DNA of 64,000 nucleotides, from contig OX411549.1 of the NCBI GenBank assembly GCA_948146395.1, forward strand, positions 34,184,693-34,248,692, in the 5' to 3' direction. Shown in pieces: positions 54,430 to 63,789 of this stretch. Positions within the stretch are counted from its first letter, which is position 1. Each line of letters opens with the position of its first letter. The position numbers were made by a program, and so were the translations under genes. This stretch comes from Fragum whitleyi (Eukaryota; Mollusca; Bivalvia; Cardiida; Cardiidae). Below the pieces are notes generated by a model that was not told where the DNA came from, ran no database searches, and saw only the letters and a list, made by a program, of their open reading frames with translations.

Positions 54430-56060
54430 TTATTTTTGACAAATTGCAATTTCAATGTGACAGAAGGCCAGCAAGCTATTGTCATTGCATTTTGTCAGTC
54501 ATATGTCCGTGTGTCTGTCCAATGTCCATCTTAGCAAAAATGCTATTTAAACATCCCCGACTAAGAAACAGATAGGCTTATTTTGACCGGCCCCGGCAGA
54601 AAAGCATGGCCAATTTAAAATTCAAATATTTGAAAAGACTTCTTCCTCATATTTGATTAGCTAGTTTCAATGAAATTTTTCAAAGATGTTCTTTTGCCGA
54701 TCTATCTTCTAATTAAAGTTTTGATTGGCCTAAAACCTATAGAGGTGACAGGGTGTGGCCAATTTGTAGCTGTACTGACAGAAGGACAGAATCTTGAGCT
54801 ATAGTGGGACTGCTTTCCATCTGGCATCAATCTGTCTGTCAATCTGTTAACTTTTGCTTGTTAACCTTCTTCTAGAGTCCACAGTTTTTAACTCCACTGG
54901 TCGAAGGCCACTGGGGTTACTGTCATGGGGCTGCATCTGTCATGCATCAGTGTTAAAGTCTGAAGTCCATAGTTTTCATCTGATTGTCTTCAAACTTGCT
55001 CTGAATGACTGCGCTATCATAAACATGGTTCAATTGAAAAATTGGCCCAATTCATGTAGCGTCAAAGGAAAAGGGTCCAGATGAAAAGTTAATTAGAAAA
55101 TTCTCATTAACACTCTAGAGTCAACAGTTTTGATACTATTGACTTCAAACTTGCTCAGAATGATTGCACTATCGCAGGAATGGTTCCTCTTAAAAATGGG
55201 TTCGATCCGTCAAGCATCACAGGAAAATTTGATTAGAAAATCCTTGTGAACAGTCTAGAGTCCACAGTGTTCATCAAATTGTCCTCAAAATTTGTTCAGA
55301 ATGATTGTACAATCATTAAATCCACATGAAGCGAAAACTTTTGTCTTAGAAAGCAGGATAAACTCAGTTAGCAGAACCTGTTGATCACAAATTTCTTGTT
55401 ATATCTTGAACAGCACTTTCAAGACATAGGCTATCCAAAGGTTCCGAAGAGAGGTCTAGGGCCCTTATGGGCCTCTTGGTATTTAAAATCTTGATTAGAC
55501 CATGAATATGGGTGTAGCAGGGAGTACCCAATTTCAATCTAAAATCTCAAAAAAATATCCTGCCAAAACAATTGACCAATTTCAACAAAATTTGTCATGA
55601 ATGTTCCCCACTTTTAAATTGTTCATGAAATTTTGATTTGCCCAAAAATATGGGTGTGGTAAAAATTTACATTTTGGAATCTATAAGCATCTTTTCCTGC
55701 TAAACCAATGGGCCAATTTAAATGAAACTCAGCATGAATATTCCATTGGTGAACCTTCTTCTAAGTTGTTCACCAAATTTTGATTGGCCCATAAATAAGC
55801 ATGGTAGGGGTGTTTATCTTTTTCTTTTTTCGAATTTTAAAAAATCTCCAAAACCAATTAGTCAATTTCAATGAAACTTTACACGAATATTTCTAAGGTT
55901 ACACCTGTTTTGAGTTGTTCATGAAAATTCATTAGCCTTAAAGATGTTGTCTAGACAAGGCATGGCTAACTTCAGTTTAAAATCTATAAAAAGATCATTC
56001 CTCAAATCAACTGACCAGTTTCAAAGTAATCTGCCTTGAATGTTCCTTTAGTGAAGTCAG
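54430..56060 (+). mobile_element. Helentron-like element(s), nested and worn
   Basis: A 5' part (GAAGGCCAGCAAGCTATTGTCATTG, CCGTGTGTCTGTCC) is followed by cores around 54600-54780, then a second element (54888-55479), then three to four more cores of ~146 bp (55500-56060: ACCAATTTCAACAAAATTTG, GAAATTTTGATTTGCCC, GGTGTGGT). Core wording resembles 45683-46450. Probably one element split by another, or adjacent insertions. Confidence 0.6.
54888..55479 (+). mobile_element. Helentron-like element nested in the preceding one
   Basis: 5' hairpin AACTCCACTGGTCGAAGG with CCACTGGGGTT, then ACTGTCATGGGGCTG; cores with GTCTAGAGTCCACAGT and TTCAAACTTGCTCAGAATGA; 3' end GGGCCCTTATGGGCCTCTTGG. Very similar termini to 34284-34551 (AGCTCCACTGGCC ... 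GGGCCTCTTG). Confidence 0.62.
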
Positions 56061-57122
56061 TTGAGCTATACAGTCTTTTTGTGTTCTCCTCGTAGAATTT
56101 CTCCCATTATGACACTTTTTCCCCTGAGTGAGAAATTCAGTTTCTCTTCTTGAACAGGGCAAAATTTAATATTTGTGATTGGAATTTTAAATGGGTACAG
56201 AACAGTTACATTCAATGACTGACACTTTTTGTAAGTAAACCTTTGTCCCTGGTCAAGTAAAACTTGTCCCTGGTCAAGTAAAAAAGGATTTTCTCCTTGT
56301 CCAAGATCAAAATAAACTTGTCTGCAAAAAAGGAGAATAGATAGATTTTTTTGAGTACACATGGTTTTTAAAGAAGAAAATGCTGGAATTCAGCATTTTC
56401 TTCATTAAAAACAATGTTTTTGAACATTTTGCTACAAACATAAAGCTGATTAATCTCTAAGATATAATAGTACCATTCCAAGATTTACTCTGGCATTTAC
56501 TTGTCTTTGGACAAGTGGTCTCATAAAATGTACTTTTCCGCAAGAAGAAAAGCCAGTGTTGATCAAGTTGGGCATAAGAATTCCACAACCCCGCTTTGCC
56601 TCTTTTGTAAGTGTAGGGAAAAACAAACTTTTTGTAGATTAATTGATCATAATATTAATTCAAGTTTCCCCATTAATGGAGGTAAATGATAGATGCATTT
56701 ATTAGAATAGACCAAGAATAGTTCCCCAGAGTGCTTGAGGCTGAAATATTGATTAAATAAACATGGGTCATGCCAATACAAAATGTATAAATATCTCTCA
56801 CATCTTCATAAATGGCATATTTAATCCTTTGCTTTCGTTCATAAATGAAATCCAAAATTTTCTTGAATTCTTTTCAGTAGGTTATCCAGATGTAACAGAA
56901 GAATTTTCATTGATAAACTCACTGTCAAACCAGTGAAAATACCCAAAATTTATATCCTGCTTGCTTTCATTTCATTTTGACGTCATTAAAGCAGAATGAA
57001 AACAACAAATGATATCTCAATATGACGTTGCATGGCAGTCACATGCAAAATGTCATGCTTTGTCAACAAAATTTCACATTTTGTCTGAGTTTTGCATTTA
57101 AAAGAAATAGAATTATTGCTTT
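56061..57122. other. Intronic stretch with small palindromes
   Basis: AAAGAAGAAAATGCTG / CAGCATTTTCTTCATT around GAATT at 56368-56410 is a clear hairpin. CTTGTCC...GGACAAG strings at 56236-56520 recur at the end of the window (63963-64000), suggesting one dispersed repeat. The 98-codon minus frame at 56066-56362 is not supported. Confidence 0.5.
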
Positions 57123-57265
57123 GCTTTTGGTATAAGATTGATTAATATTTCATTTCATGAACAACAAAAGCTATACATGTGTTTTTTCTCTCATGACCCA
57201 GCTCTTTTGAAAATATAGCTTTTGTTGTTCACCCAATGAAATTTAAATCCATATTACACCAAAAC
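57123..57265. mobile_element. Inverted-repeat element, 143 bp
   Basis: Left GCTTTTGGTATAAGATTGAT ... ATGAACAACAAAAGCTATA, right TATAGCTTTTGTTGTTCACC ... ATCCATATTACACCAAAAC. Arms of ~50 bp with a few mismatches, ~45-bp centre. Confidence 0.72.
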
Positions 57266-57410
57266 AAACAATAATATTTATCTTTATTAATCTCATTTTT
57301 GTTGCATATTACATCTCATTGAAATTAATGCCCATTCTGATGGGGAATCTCAGCTCAATAAGATAACTTTTACCATACAAGATTCAACATGACTTACTTC
57401 TGAGAAAAAG

Positions 57411-57414
57411 GAGT
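57411..57414. repeat. Target-site duplication GAGT, left
   Basis: Directly left of TGTCACCC at 57415; matched by GAGT at 62676-62679. Confidence 0.6.
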
Positions 57415-57522
57415 TGTCACCCAGTAAAAATAGTTGTCATTGTTTGTTAAATTATTAATTTCATATCTCAATATTAATTTCATAATTTAACAAACAATGA
57501 CAACTATTTTTACTGGGTGACA
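57415..57522 (-). repeat. Palindromic remnant of the 3' LTR
   Basis: Arms 57415-57455 and 57482-57522 are exact 41-bp reverse complements (TGTCACCCAGTAAAAATAGT...), centre 57456-57481. On the minus strand the first 75 nt (57522-57448) are the first 75 nt of the 5' LTR (62675-62601); the sequence then turns back at ATAATTTA, the complement of TAAATTAT at LTR positions 34-41, and copies positions 33 to 1. Preceded by a purine-rich tract (GAGAAGAAGCAGG, about 57536-57548). Confidence 0.88.
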
Positions 57523-60500
57523 CACTTCTGCTACCTGCTTCTTCTCTATCATTTGAAGTCGAAGGCCTTGGTTCATCTTGTTTATTCCCTTGAGTTTCTT
57601 GCTCATCATCCTCCATATCAATTGGCTCAGGCTGTTGCCTCCTATATGCCTCTGGAACATTAGTAGGTCTGAGAGCAGGGTTGTAGTATGGCTTTAATCT
57701 GTCTGAATGGACAACACTCTTCAATACTTTGTGGGTTTTCTGATCCCGCAGCCTGTAATTGGTAGGTCCTGTCTTCTCTGTGATGTAGTAGGGTCCATAC
57801 CATTTTGCTGTTAGTTTCGGTGCTAGTCCTGGTTGCGTTTTAGGGTTGTAAAGCCATACACTGTCTCTCACCTTAAAATCTGGTATGCCGGCACTACGGT
57901 CATAGTTCTTCTTGTACTTTTCCTGGGCGGTTTTGATGTTCTCTTTCACTAGTTCTCTGCATACAGTCTGATGTTCTATGATCCTGCGCAAGTGCTCCTC
58001 TGCTGTAGTTCCTAATGTTTCTGTTGGTATGAGGGCTGTATCAAGTGGTAGTCTGCATTCCTTGCCAAATAGAATGTAGTATGGTGAATATTGAGTTGAG
58101 TCTATAGCTGGAGACATTCTGTAACTCATCATAATGCTAGGAAGAAGTTGTGGCCAGTCAGTCTGTTTCTTGTTACAGTATATCCTGAGTTTCTGCAAAA
58201 ACACACTGTTCATCTTTTCGGCTGCTGAGTTGGTTGCTGCGTGATATGAGCTGGTGGTGATTTTGTTGATTTGGAATATACTGCAGAGTTCCTTCATCAG
58301 AGCTGACATGAAGTTACTTCCCCTGTCTGTCAGTATTGAATTCATACAGCCATATCTACAAATCCATTCATCATACAGTTTCCAGGCTACTTCTTTTGCT
58401 TCCAATGAATACAGTGGGTATGCTTCACACCATTTTGAAAAGGAGTCACATACTAGGAAAACGTACTTGTACTTATGCTCACTGGTCGGAAGAGGTCCTA
58501 ATAGATCCATGTGAACTCGAGAGAAGACGTCTCCTATTGGTAGTGGTTGAAGCTGTGCTCTCTTGGGATGCATGTATCTCTTGGTTTGCTGACATGGTTC
58601 ACAAGACTGACAATATAGTTTGATGTCCTTGTACATTGACGGCCAAAAGTACTTCATCCTTATTGCTTCATATGTCCTCTCAATCCCATAGTGACCTCCA
58701 TATAAAGCGTCATGGTACGACTTTAGAACTGCATCTCTTAATGTGTGCGGGATGACAACTTGCTTCTTCACATCAGTCCATTTATGTCCCTTGGTGCGTG
58801 GATAATATAGATGATGTAGAACACCATTGTCTATCTCATAAAACTGGGACTCTGCAACAAGTCTATGCGCAATATTTCTCTGCTCTGGTACCTTTCCTTC
58901 TTCTTTGTAGGCAAACATTGCCGTAAAATCGCTGTCTGCAATTTGGGCCTGCCTAAGTTTCTCCGGTGTCATGTTGCATATCTCTCCTAAATGGTTGATG
59001 GGGTCCATGGTATTGTACTTATCAATTGCATTTATCATAGTTGAAAGGGAGTTTAATCTAGGGCTAGCTGATACTTTGTTTACCTTTTCCAAATCTGTTT
59101 CTGAAAAGTGAAGGGTGTATTCTTTGTAGATTTTAGGGGTAGGTGATGATATTGAACAGACTTGGGGATCTATCTGTGGGTCGTCTGCATCTGATGTCTT
59201 TTGATCTGGATCGACACTAGTATAAGGCCTACGGCTAAGGGCATCGGCATTCCCATGATGTTTTCCACTCTTGTATACCACTTCATACTGGTAACCTTGA
59301 AGAAATACAGCCCATCTACCTAAACGTCCTGTAGATCTGTTTTCCTTCAAGGTTCTCAAAGCAATGTGGTCGGTGTAGACAGTGAAGGGTCTGTTGGCTA
59401 AATATGTATGGAAATACCGTATTCCTTCTACAAGTGCAAGTCCTTCCAAGTCGCTGATTCCCCAATTTTTCTCAGCTGGGCGAAGAGATCTTCCAGCATA
59501 ACCAATCACTACTTCTCGTCCTTCCTTATCCTTCTGACCAAGTACAAATCCAATTGACAGGTTGCTTGCATCCGTGTACAAAAGGAACTTTGCATCTTCA
59601 GAAAAGTCTGGGAAGGCTAAAATTGGTGGAGATGTCAGTTTCTCTTTCAGGGAATTGAATGCAGATTCACAGTCGTCTGTCCAAATGAACTTGGAATCCT
59701 TCTGCAACAACTGATTCAATGGTCTGGCAATTGCTGCATAACCCTTTACGAAACGGCGGTAGTAACCTGAAAGTCCAAGAAAAGCCCTAACCTCTGTCTG
59801 ATTCATTGGAGTTGGAAAATTAATTACCGCAGTTATCTTCTCCTGATCCACTCCTATTCCCTTCTGTGTGAAACGATGTCCAAGATATTTGACCTCCTTT
59901 GCTGCAAAATGACACTTACTTGGCTTTAGCTTAAGGTTAGCCTGTCTAAACCTATCAAAGACCTGTGATAAATGCAAAAGATGTTCATCAAAATTTTGGC
60001 TGAAAATAAGACAATCATCTATATATGTAAGTGCAAATTTATAGCTGAAATCTCTCAAAACCTCCGTCATAACCATTGAAAATGCCATTGGCGAATTCAT
60101 TAATCCAAATGGTAGCCGATTAAACTCCCATACTCCGTTATGAGTGACGAATCCGGTCTTGTGTTTCGTTTCTGGGTCCAATGGTATTTGAAAGAATCCC
60201 TGAGCCATGTCGAGAACCGAGTAAATGCTGGCTTTAGCTTGTCCTAGGCAATCAACCACGTCTTGGAAATGGGTGATAGGGAAGTTAATCGGATGAGTTA
60301 CCTTGTTAAGGCCTCGGAAGTCGACCGCAAAACGATAATCACCAGATTTCTTCTTTACCCGCAAAATGGGAGCTTGCCAAAGGGTATTCGACTTGGAAAT
60401 GATCCCATGTTCCTCAAGTTCCTGAGTCTGTCGCTCAATCTCAGCCTTCTGTTCAGGGGTGGTTCTGTATTGAGGTCTCCTAACAGGTGGAACATCCTGT

Positions 60501-61576
60501 GTGATAATCTTGTGAGGGTGTAAATCAGTATGGCCTAACTCAGCTGTGCATGTAGCAAAAACATCTCTATTTCTCCCTATCAAGATTAAAAGTCTTCTCT
60601 TCTGCTCTTCAGTCAAAGTGGAATGTGAAAGGTCAACTCCCAGTGATTTGGCTATATCTATGTAATGAGTGTCTGTCTGCAACTCATTAATGCATGGAAT
60701 GCTTGTGTCAGTGGGTGGTGTGGAATGGTGTGGTGTATTGCATGATTGCATTTTGTGTTGTGTATTACTGATAAGGTTGGATACACTCTCAGGTGAACAA
60801 TCATCAATTTCACACAAAATAGCACTTTTCTCAAACGACTCTAATCTAGCAACAGGCTCATTTGCTTTCAAATATAACCATTCGTGTGTTGGATTTAGAA
60901 TCTGAACACATGCCTGGTTATTTTGAATGTTCTCAATAGATCGGGCTCCTATAACATTATGCTTTGATGGTAAGGTTCTAAGTGGCTCAACTAAAGTCAT
61001 ACCTTTGAAACCAGACTTTCTTACCTTGATTTTTGCTATAGTAGCTGACCTTGGTGGAATGCTAATTCTATTTATCAGACGTGCCAGACTAGACTTTTGC
61101 GGGACAGAAAACATTTTCGTGACAACTAGACCTCCTTGAATTTCCAAAATGTCATTGTCAAAATCCACATGTGCCTTTTGCTCTTTGAGAAAGTCTCTTC
61201 CAAGTATCACAGACTGATTCAAACGTTTAAAAATATAGAAAGTCTGGGTCAAAGTTAGCCTACAGATGGTTAAAGGAATACTAATTTTGCCCAAAATTTT
61301 CATATGGCTTCCATCTACAGTCTGAGCTGCATGTACATCTGACTCTTGTAGTGCAAATTCTTTGGATAGCCCACTTCTTTTATAAGTGTTATGACTTAAG
61401 CAAGAAATGGACGCACCAGAATCAAGCATGGCTGCCACTGAAAATTTGCCCAATCTGACATCTACTAAATTTTTCTCTGATCCTAATTTGTAAGCTTTTC
61501 CAATGCAGATGTCAGTGTCTGCCCAATTTCCCTTCTTGTGCCCATCCCCAAAGGATTTAGGGACAGGCGCGAGTCC
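57461..61576 (-). CDS. pol: Ty3/gypsy Pol polyprotein (PR-RT-RNaseH-IN)
   Basis: Open without interruption from just after the TAG at 61579-61577 to a TGA at 57463-57461, about 1371 codons; there is no ATG near the front (the first usable start-like codon is TTG at 61453), so it is expected as a Gag-Pol extension. Counting from 61453: protease DSGAS at 11-15 and ILGRDFL near 83; RT with LDMAQGFFQIPL at 414 and catalytic YIDD at 477-480; RNase H with YTDAS at 626-630 and YTDH at 693; integrase zinc region H914/H921 with CX2C around 948-954, catalytic D983, D1043 and E1079 (35 residues between the last two), and KWYGPY near 1217-1222 followed by SDRLKPYY. No chromodomain. The last ~20 residues are encoded inside the LTR. 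All catalytic motifs look intact. Lineage within Ty3/gypsy not resolved. Confidence 0.93.
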   Translation of the reverse strand, partial: GLAPVPKSFGDGHKKGNWADTDICIGKAYKLGSEKNLVDVRLGKFSVAAMLDSGASISCLSHNTYKRSGLSKEFALQESDVHAAQTVDGSHMKILGKISIPLTICRLTLTQTFYIFKRLNQSVILGRDFLKEQKAHVDFDNDILEIQGGLVVTKMFSVPQKSSLARLINRISIPPRSATIAKIKVRKSGFKGMTLVEPLRTLPSKHNVIGARSIENIQNNQACVQILNPTHEWLYLKANEPVARLESFEKSAILCEIDDCSPESVSNLISNTQHKMQSCNTPHHSTPPTDTSIPCINELQTDTHYIDIAKSLGVDLSHSTLTEEQKRRLLILIGRNRDVFATCTAELGHTDLHPHKIITQDVPPVRRPQYRTTPEQKAEIERQTQELEEHGIISKSNTLWQAPILRVKKKSGDYRFAVDFRGLNKVTHPINFPITHFQDVVDCLGQAKASIYSVLDMAQGFFQIPLDPETKHKTGFVTHNGVWEFNRLPFGLMNSPMAFSMVMTEVLRDFSYKFALTYIDDCLIFSQNFDEHLLHLSQVFDRFRQANLKLKPSKCHFAAKEVKYLGHRFTQKGIGVDQEKITAVINFPTPMNQTEVRAFLGLSGYYRRFVKGYAAIARPLNQLLQKDSKFIWTDDCESAFNSLKEKLTSPPILAFPDFSEDAKFLLYTDASNLSIGFVLGQKDKEGREVVIGYAGRSLRPAEKNWGISDLEGLALVEGIRYFHTYLANRPFTVYTDHIALRTLKENRSTGRLGRWAVFLQGYQYEVVYKSGKHHGNADALSRRPYTSVDPDQKTSDADDPQIDPQVCSISSPTPKIYKEYTLHFSETDLEKVNKVSASPRLNSLSTMINAIDKYNTMDPINHLGEICNMTPEKLRQAQIADSDFTAMFAYKEEGKVPEQRNIAHRLVAESQFYEIDNGVLHHLYYPRTKGHKWTDVKKQVVIPHTLRDAVLKSYHDALYGGHYGIERTYEAIRMKYFWPSMYKDIKLYCQSCEPCQQTKRYMHPKRAQLQPLPIGDVFSRVHMDLLGPLPTSEHKYKYVFLVCDSFSKWCEAYPLYSLEAKEVAWKLYDEWICRYGCMNSILTDRGSNFMSALMKELCSIFQINKITTSSYHAATNSAAEKMNSVFLQKLRIYCNKKQTDWPQLLPSIMMSYRMSPAIDSTQYSPYYILFGKECRLPLDTALIPTETLGTTAEEHLRRIIEHQTVCRELVKENIKTAQEKYKKNYDRSAGIPDFKVRDSVWLYNPKTQPGLAPKLTAKWYGPYYITEKTGPTNYRLRDQKTHKVLKSVVHSDRLKPYYNPALRPTNVPEAYRRQQPEPIDMEDDEQETQGNKQDEPRPSTSNDREEAGSRSVSPSKNSCHCLLNYEINIEI

Positions 61577-61579
61577 CTA
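61558..61579 (-). promoter_or_regulatory. Stop codon TAG within a 7-bp hairpin at the gag-pol junction
   Basis: Minus-strand TAGGGAC (61579-61573) pairs exactly with GTCCCTA (61564-61558) across the loop TCGCGCCT. The first three bases are the gag stop, and the reading frame continues in phase into pol. This could be a readthrough signal, comparable in function (not in structure) to the TAG readthrough of gammaretroviruses, or simply a point mutation of a former sense codon. Confidence 0.55.
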
Positions 61580-62332
61580 TCTCCTAAAATAAGGGCGATG
61601 CATACGCGCTATGTGACCAATCTTATGACATTTGTAGCACTCGGCATTCTTGAATTTACAAAGAGAAGAAATGTGACTGTACTCACCACAGTGTATACAC
61701 GCTTCACCAAATCTCCTCCTTGTCCTGTGTCCATGATAGGGTTTGTTATCACGTTTATCCGTTTTCACATATTCACTATCACTGTCAGAGTTCCTACACC
61801 TCTTTGAACGTACACTGGACACTTCCTCCTGGTTGCCTGTAAGTGATTGTCCCATACGCGCATATTTCATTACATCATCTAACGTTTTGGCCTCCTTCAG
61901 GATCACAAAATTTCTGATTTCCCTGTTAAGTCCATGGATCAGCTTGTCAAGTATTTCGCTGTCCTGCTTCTGGATGGATCGCCCACATTTCACAACAGTC
62001 TCAATGTATTTGTCCACTGGATCAGAGCCCTGTTTCAGATCCAAGAAATTGGCATAGGTGGAAACTCTACTGTTGTATGTGGTCTCATACCTCTCAAGGA
62101 ACTGCTTGCTTAACTCCTCAAAGTTATTTTGTACTTCCTCAGTGAGTCCAAGATACCATGTCTCAGTGTGCTTTCCCAAAGAAATATTAAAATGAGCACA
62201 CTTCTCCTCCTCATTCCACTTTTTCAACACTGACACTTGGGTAAATCTTTTAAGCCATAACTTAGCATTGTCCCCTTCTTCAAAAATAGGCACTGTTAGT
62301 CCATTGCACCGCCTTTCACTTGATTTAGCCAT
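61577..62332 (-). CDS. gag: Ty3/gypsy Gag protein with two zinc knuckles
   Basis: 251 codons from ATG 62332-62330 to TAG 61579-61577. The N-terminal ~200 residues look like a retrotransposon Gag capsid domain (NAKLWLKRFTQV, LTEEVQNNFEELSKQFLERY, ILDKLIHGLNREIRNFV). C-terminal nucleic-acid-binding knuckles: CIHCGEYSHISSLC (212-225, CX2CX4HX4C) and CYKCHKIGHIARMH (232-245), where the last ligand is His instead of Cys, an atypical though possibly zinc-binding form. Separated from pol only by an in-frame TAG. Function: particle assembly and RNA packaging, inferred from family. Confidence 0.9.
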   Translation of the reverse strand: MAKSSERRCNGLTVPIFEEGDNAKLWLKRFTQVSVLKKWNEEEKCAHFNISLGKHTETWYLGLTEEVQNNFEELSKQFLERYETTYNSRVSTYANFLDLKQGSDPVDKYIETVVKCGRSIQKQDSEILDKLIHGLNREIRNFVILKEAKTLDDVMKYARMGQSLTGNQEEVSSVRSKRCRNSDSDSEYVKTDKRDNKPYHGHRTRRRFGEACIHCGEYSHISSLCKFKNAECYKCHKIGHIARMHRPYFRR

Positions 62333-62381
62333 TTTTCGCAGATTTAACTTTTAATCCAATTAAACCATCAACGAGTATCGT

Positions 62382-62399
62382 ACGCGGATTCAACCACCA
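62382..62399 (-). other. Candidate primer-binding site
   Basis: Minus strand TGGTGGTTGAATCCGCGT begins 3 nt after the putative LTR end; starting with TGG it is complementary to a tRNA 3' end (ATTCAACCACCA). The tRNA species was not identified. Confidence 0.55.
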
Positions 62400-62402
62400 T
62401 TA

Positions 62403-62675
62403 TATCACCGGGGGGATTTCTAACATTAATGTGTGTGTTCTTTATTTGGGGATAATTTCGGAATGAACTAAGTCAAGATAATGTCGAGTTTTAAGTATCA
62501 ATTTCTATAATTTGCTATTTTCAATATTTCAAGTTCAACAAACACTGTCCATCTATTTTGATCTTTCTCACTTTGCTATTTCAAATTCAATTATTAATTC
62601 TAAATTATTAATTTCATATCTCAATATTAATTTCATAATTTAACAAACAATGACAACTATTTTTACTGGGTGACA
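62403..62675 (-). repeat. 5' LTR, about 273 bp
   Basis: Starts TGTCACCC (62675 downward) and ends GGTGATA (62409-62403), the imperfect complement of the start. An AATAAA polyadenylation signal lies at 62446-62441 (minus). Only its first 75 nt are matched at the other end of the element. The 3' limit is inferred from the position of the candidate PBS. Confidence 0.75.
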
Positions 62676-62679
62676 GAGT
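62676..62679. repeat. Target-site duplication GAGT, right
   Basis: Matches GAGT at 57411-57414. Four bases could agree by chance (1 in 256), but the position at both TGTCACCC ends supports it. Confidence 0.6.
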
Positions 62680-63021
62680 CAAACAGATTCCCAACTAATG
62701 AAACCAAGGAGTCCATTCTAAAATCTAAAGGAGTCCAAATTTTCATAAAACTGGCAGAAAACTGTGGAAAAGAAGAAACTGCTTGTCAGAAGCAATATTT
62801 CTTCTTTTTCCACAAAAATTCCCATAGAATTATAAGATTATTTTTTTATGCAACAACTTTCGTATCAAAAAGGTCTAAAACTTTGACAAAAAAGTGTATT
62901 GGTAAACACTTAGGACATTTCTGTGATCATTTGTTTGAGGAAATATTCTTTGACCAAGGAGTCCTTGCTCACAAGAAAAGGAGTCCTGTCCACAAATTAG
63001 GGAGTCTGGGACCCATAGATT
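62680..63021. other. Intronic stretch with a family B hairpin
   Basis: TGTGGAAAAGAAGAAACTGC and GCAATATTTCTTCTTTTTCCACA (62763-62814) form the hairpin also found inside the piggyBac-like family B MITEs. GGAGTCC phrases occur several times (62708, 62731, 62958, 62983), reminiscent of a worn core repeat. The 117-codon frame at 62670-63023 is not supported. Confidence 0.5.
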
Positions 63022-63255
63022 GATTGATTGAATTGAGTTTAACGCGCCACTTTCAACATTACGGTATTTCAGTTATATCGCGGCGGCTGGAGCTCCTAAC
63101 AATAGATTCCTGGTATTTCTCTCACCAGTACAACCATTACATCCTTTCCTAGCCTCCAGCTACTATCTCACATAGGTCTACAATTATCAACCCATTTGTG
63201 AGAGCTGGGACCCATAGACTCACCTTAGTATTGAACCCTGCGACTTTAGGCATGT
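63022..63255 (-). mobile_element. tRNA-derived SINE, shared-body family, copy 4
   Basis: On the minus strand: B-box-like CAGGGTTCAATACTA, then GTGAGTCTATGGGTCCCAGC, body GTAGACCTATGTGAGATAGT, GGAGGCTAGGAAAGGATGTA, GAGAAATACCAGGAATC, GAGCTCCAGCCGCC, and tail TCAATTCAATCAATCAATC. The best preserved full-length member, closest to copy 1. Confidence 0.75.
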
Positions 63256-63715
63256 TTCTGCATAATCTTGTAATTCAGACAAAGTCCCTTTTCTCTGCTA
63301 TTGGGTTAAACTTGAATAAGCCTGACTGCCTTTGAGAGCTTAATTGACAAGTGAAATTTATAGGAAGGTTGATGTTTGCCTTGAGTGCATGAAAATACAG
63401 CTTTCTGTGGAACCTCTCTGACTATTGAATATTGATTACATTTACATACTTTTCTGGGATCATCTTCCTAAGATACACATTTAAATTCACAAATTGAAAG
63501 TTCCCAACATAGACGAACTGATCGATACTGATTATTCAGATATGTTTCGAAAGGATTTTCTTAGCGATAGCACAAAAATGTTCGTAAGTAGAGTGTGCTT
63601 GTCTCTTTAATTTAGCATTTTGGAATGATATTGTTTAAAAAATAATATAAAAAGATTAAGGTTACCTTGGAAAAAGAAATGGTCTCACAAACACTTGATT
63701 ATACTTTTACCAATC
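63256..63715. other. No recognisable feature
   Basis: Unassigned intronic sequence. Confidence 0.4.
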
Positions 63716-63789
63716 AATGGCTCAGCAAGAAAGAGTTGTAACTGCCTACATGTTTATAAGCAGTTACAACTGTTTCATACTGAGCCATT
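63716..63789. repeat. GATGGC hairpin family, copy 9
   Basis: AATGGCTCAGCAAGAAAGAG and AACTGTTTCATACTGAGCCATT at the ends; inner GTTGTAACTGCCTA / AAGCAGTTACAAC. Terminal ten bases on each side pair perfectly. Confidence 0.82.

Larger units (their letters stand above)
57415..62675 (-). mobile_element. Ty3/gypsy LTR retrotransposon with aberrant 3' end
   Basis: A 5261-bp element transcribed leftward: 5' LTR (62675-62403), PBS candidate, gag, an in-frame TAG, pol (protease, RT, RNase H, integrase with GPY/F motif), purine-rich tract and a 108-bp palindromic substitute of the 3' LTR. Outer termini are TGTCACCC and its complement; GAGT flanks both sides. The 75 nt shared between the two ends are identical by eye, so the insertion is young. 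It lies in antisense within the presumed first intron of the neurobeachin-like gene. Confidence 0.9.

Noticed and set aside
57415..57522. 108-bp palindrome as the regular LTR of this family
   Set aside because: The 5' end of the element shares only 75 nt of it and then continues differently for ~200 bp to a PBS-like site, so the palindrome is not a repeated LTR.
58254..60905. Plus-strand frames of 70-95 codons opposite pol
   Set aside because: Shadows of the antisense pol frame.
61451..61453. TTG at 61453 as true start of pol
   Set aside because: The frame is open upstream to the TAG at 61577 and continues gag's frame, so pol is better seen as a Gag-Pol extension; the TTG is only the first start-like codon.
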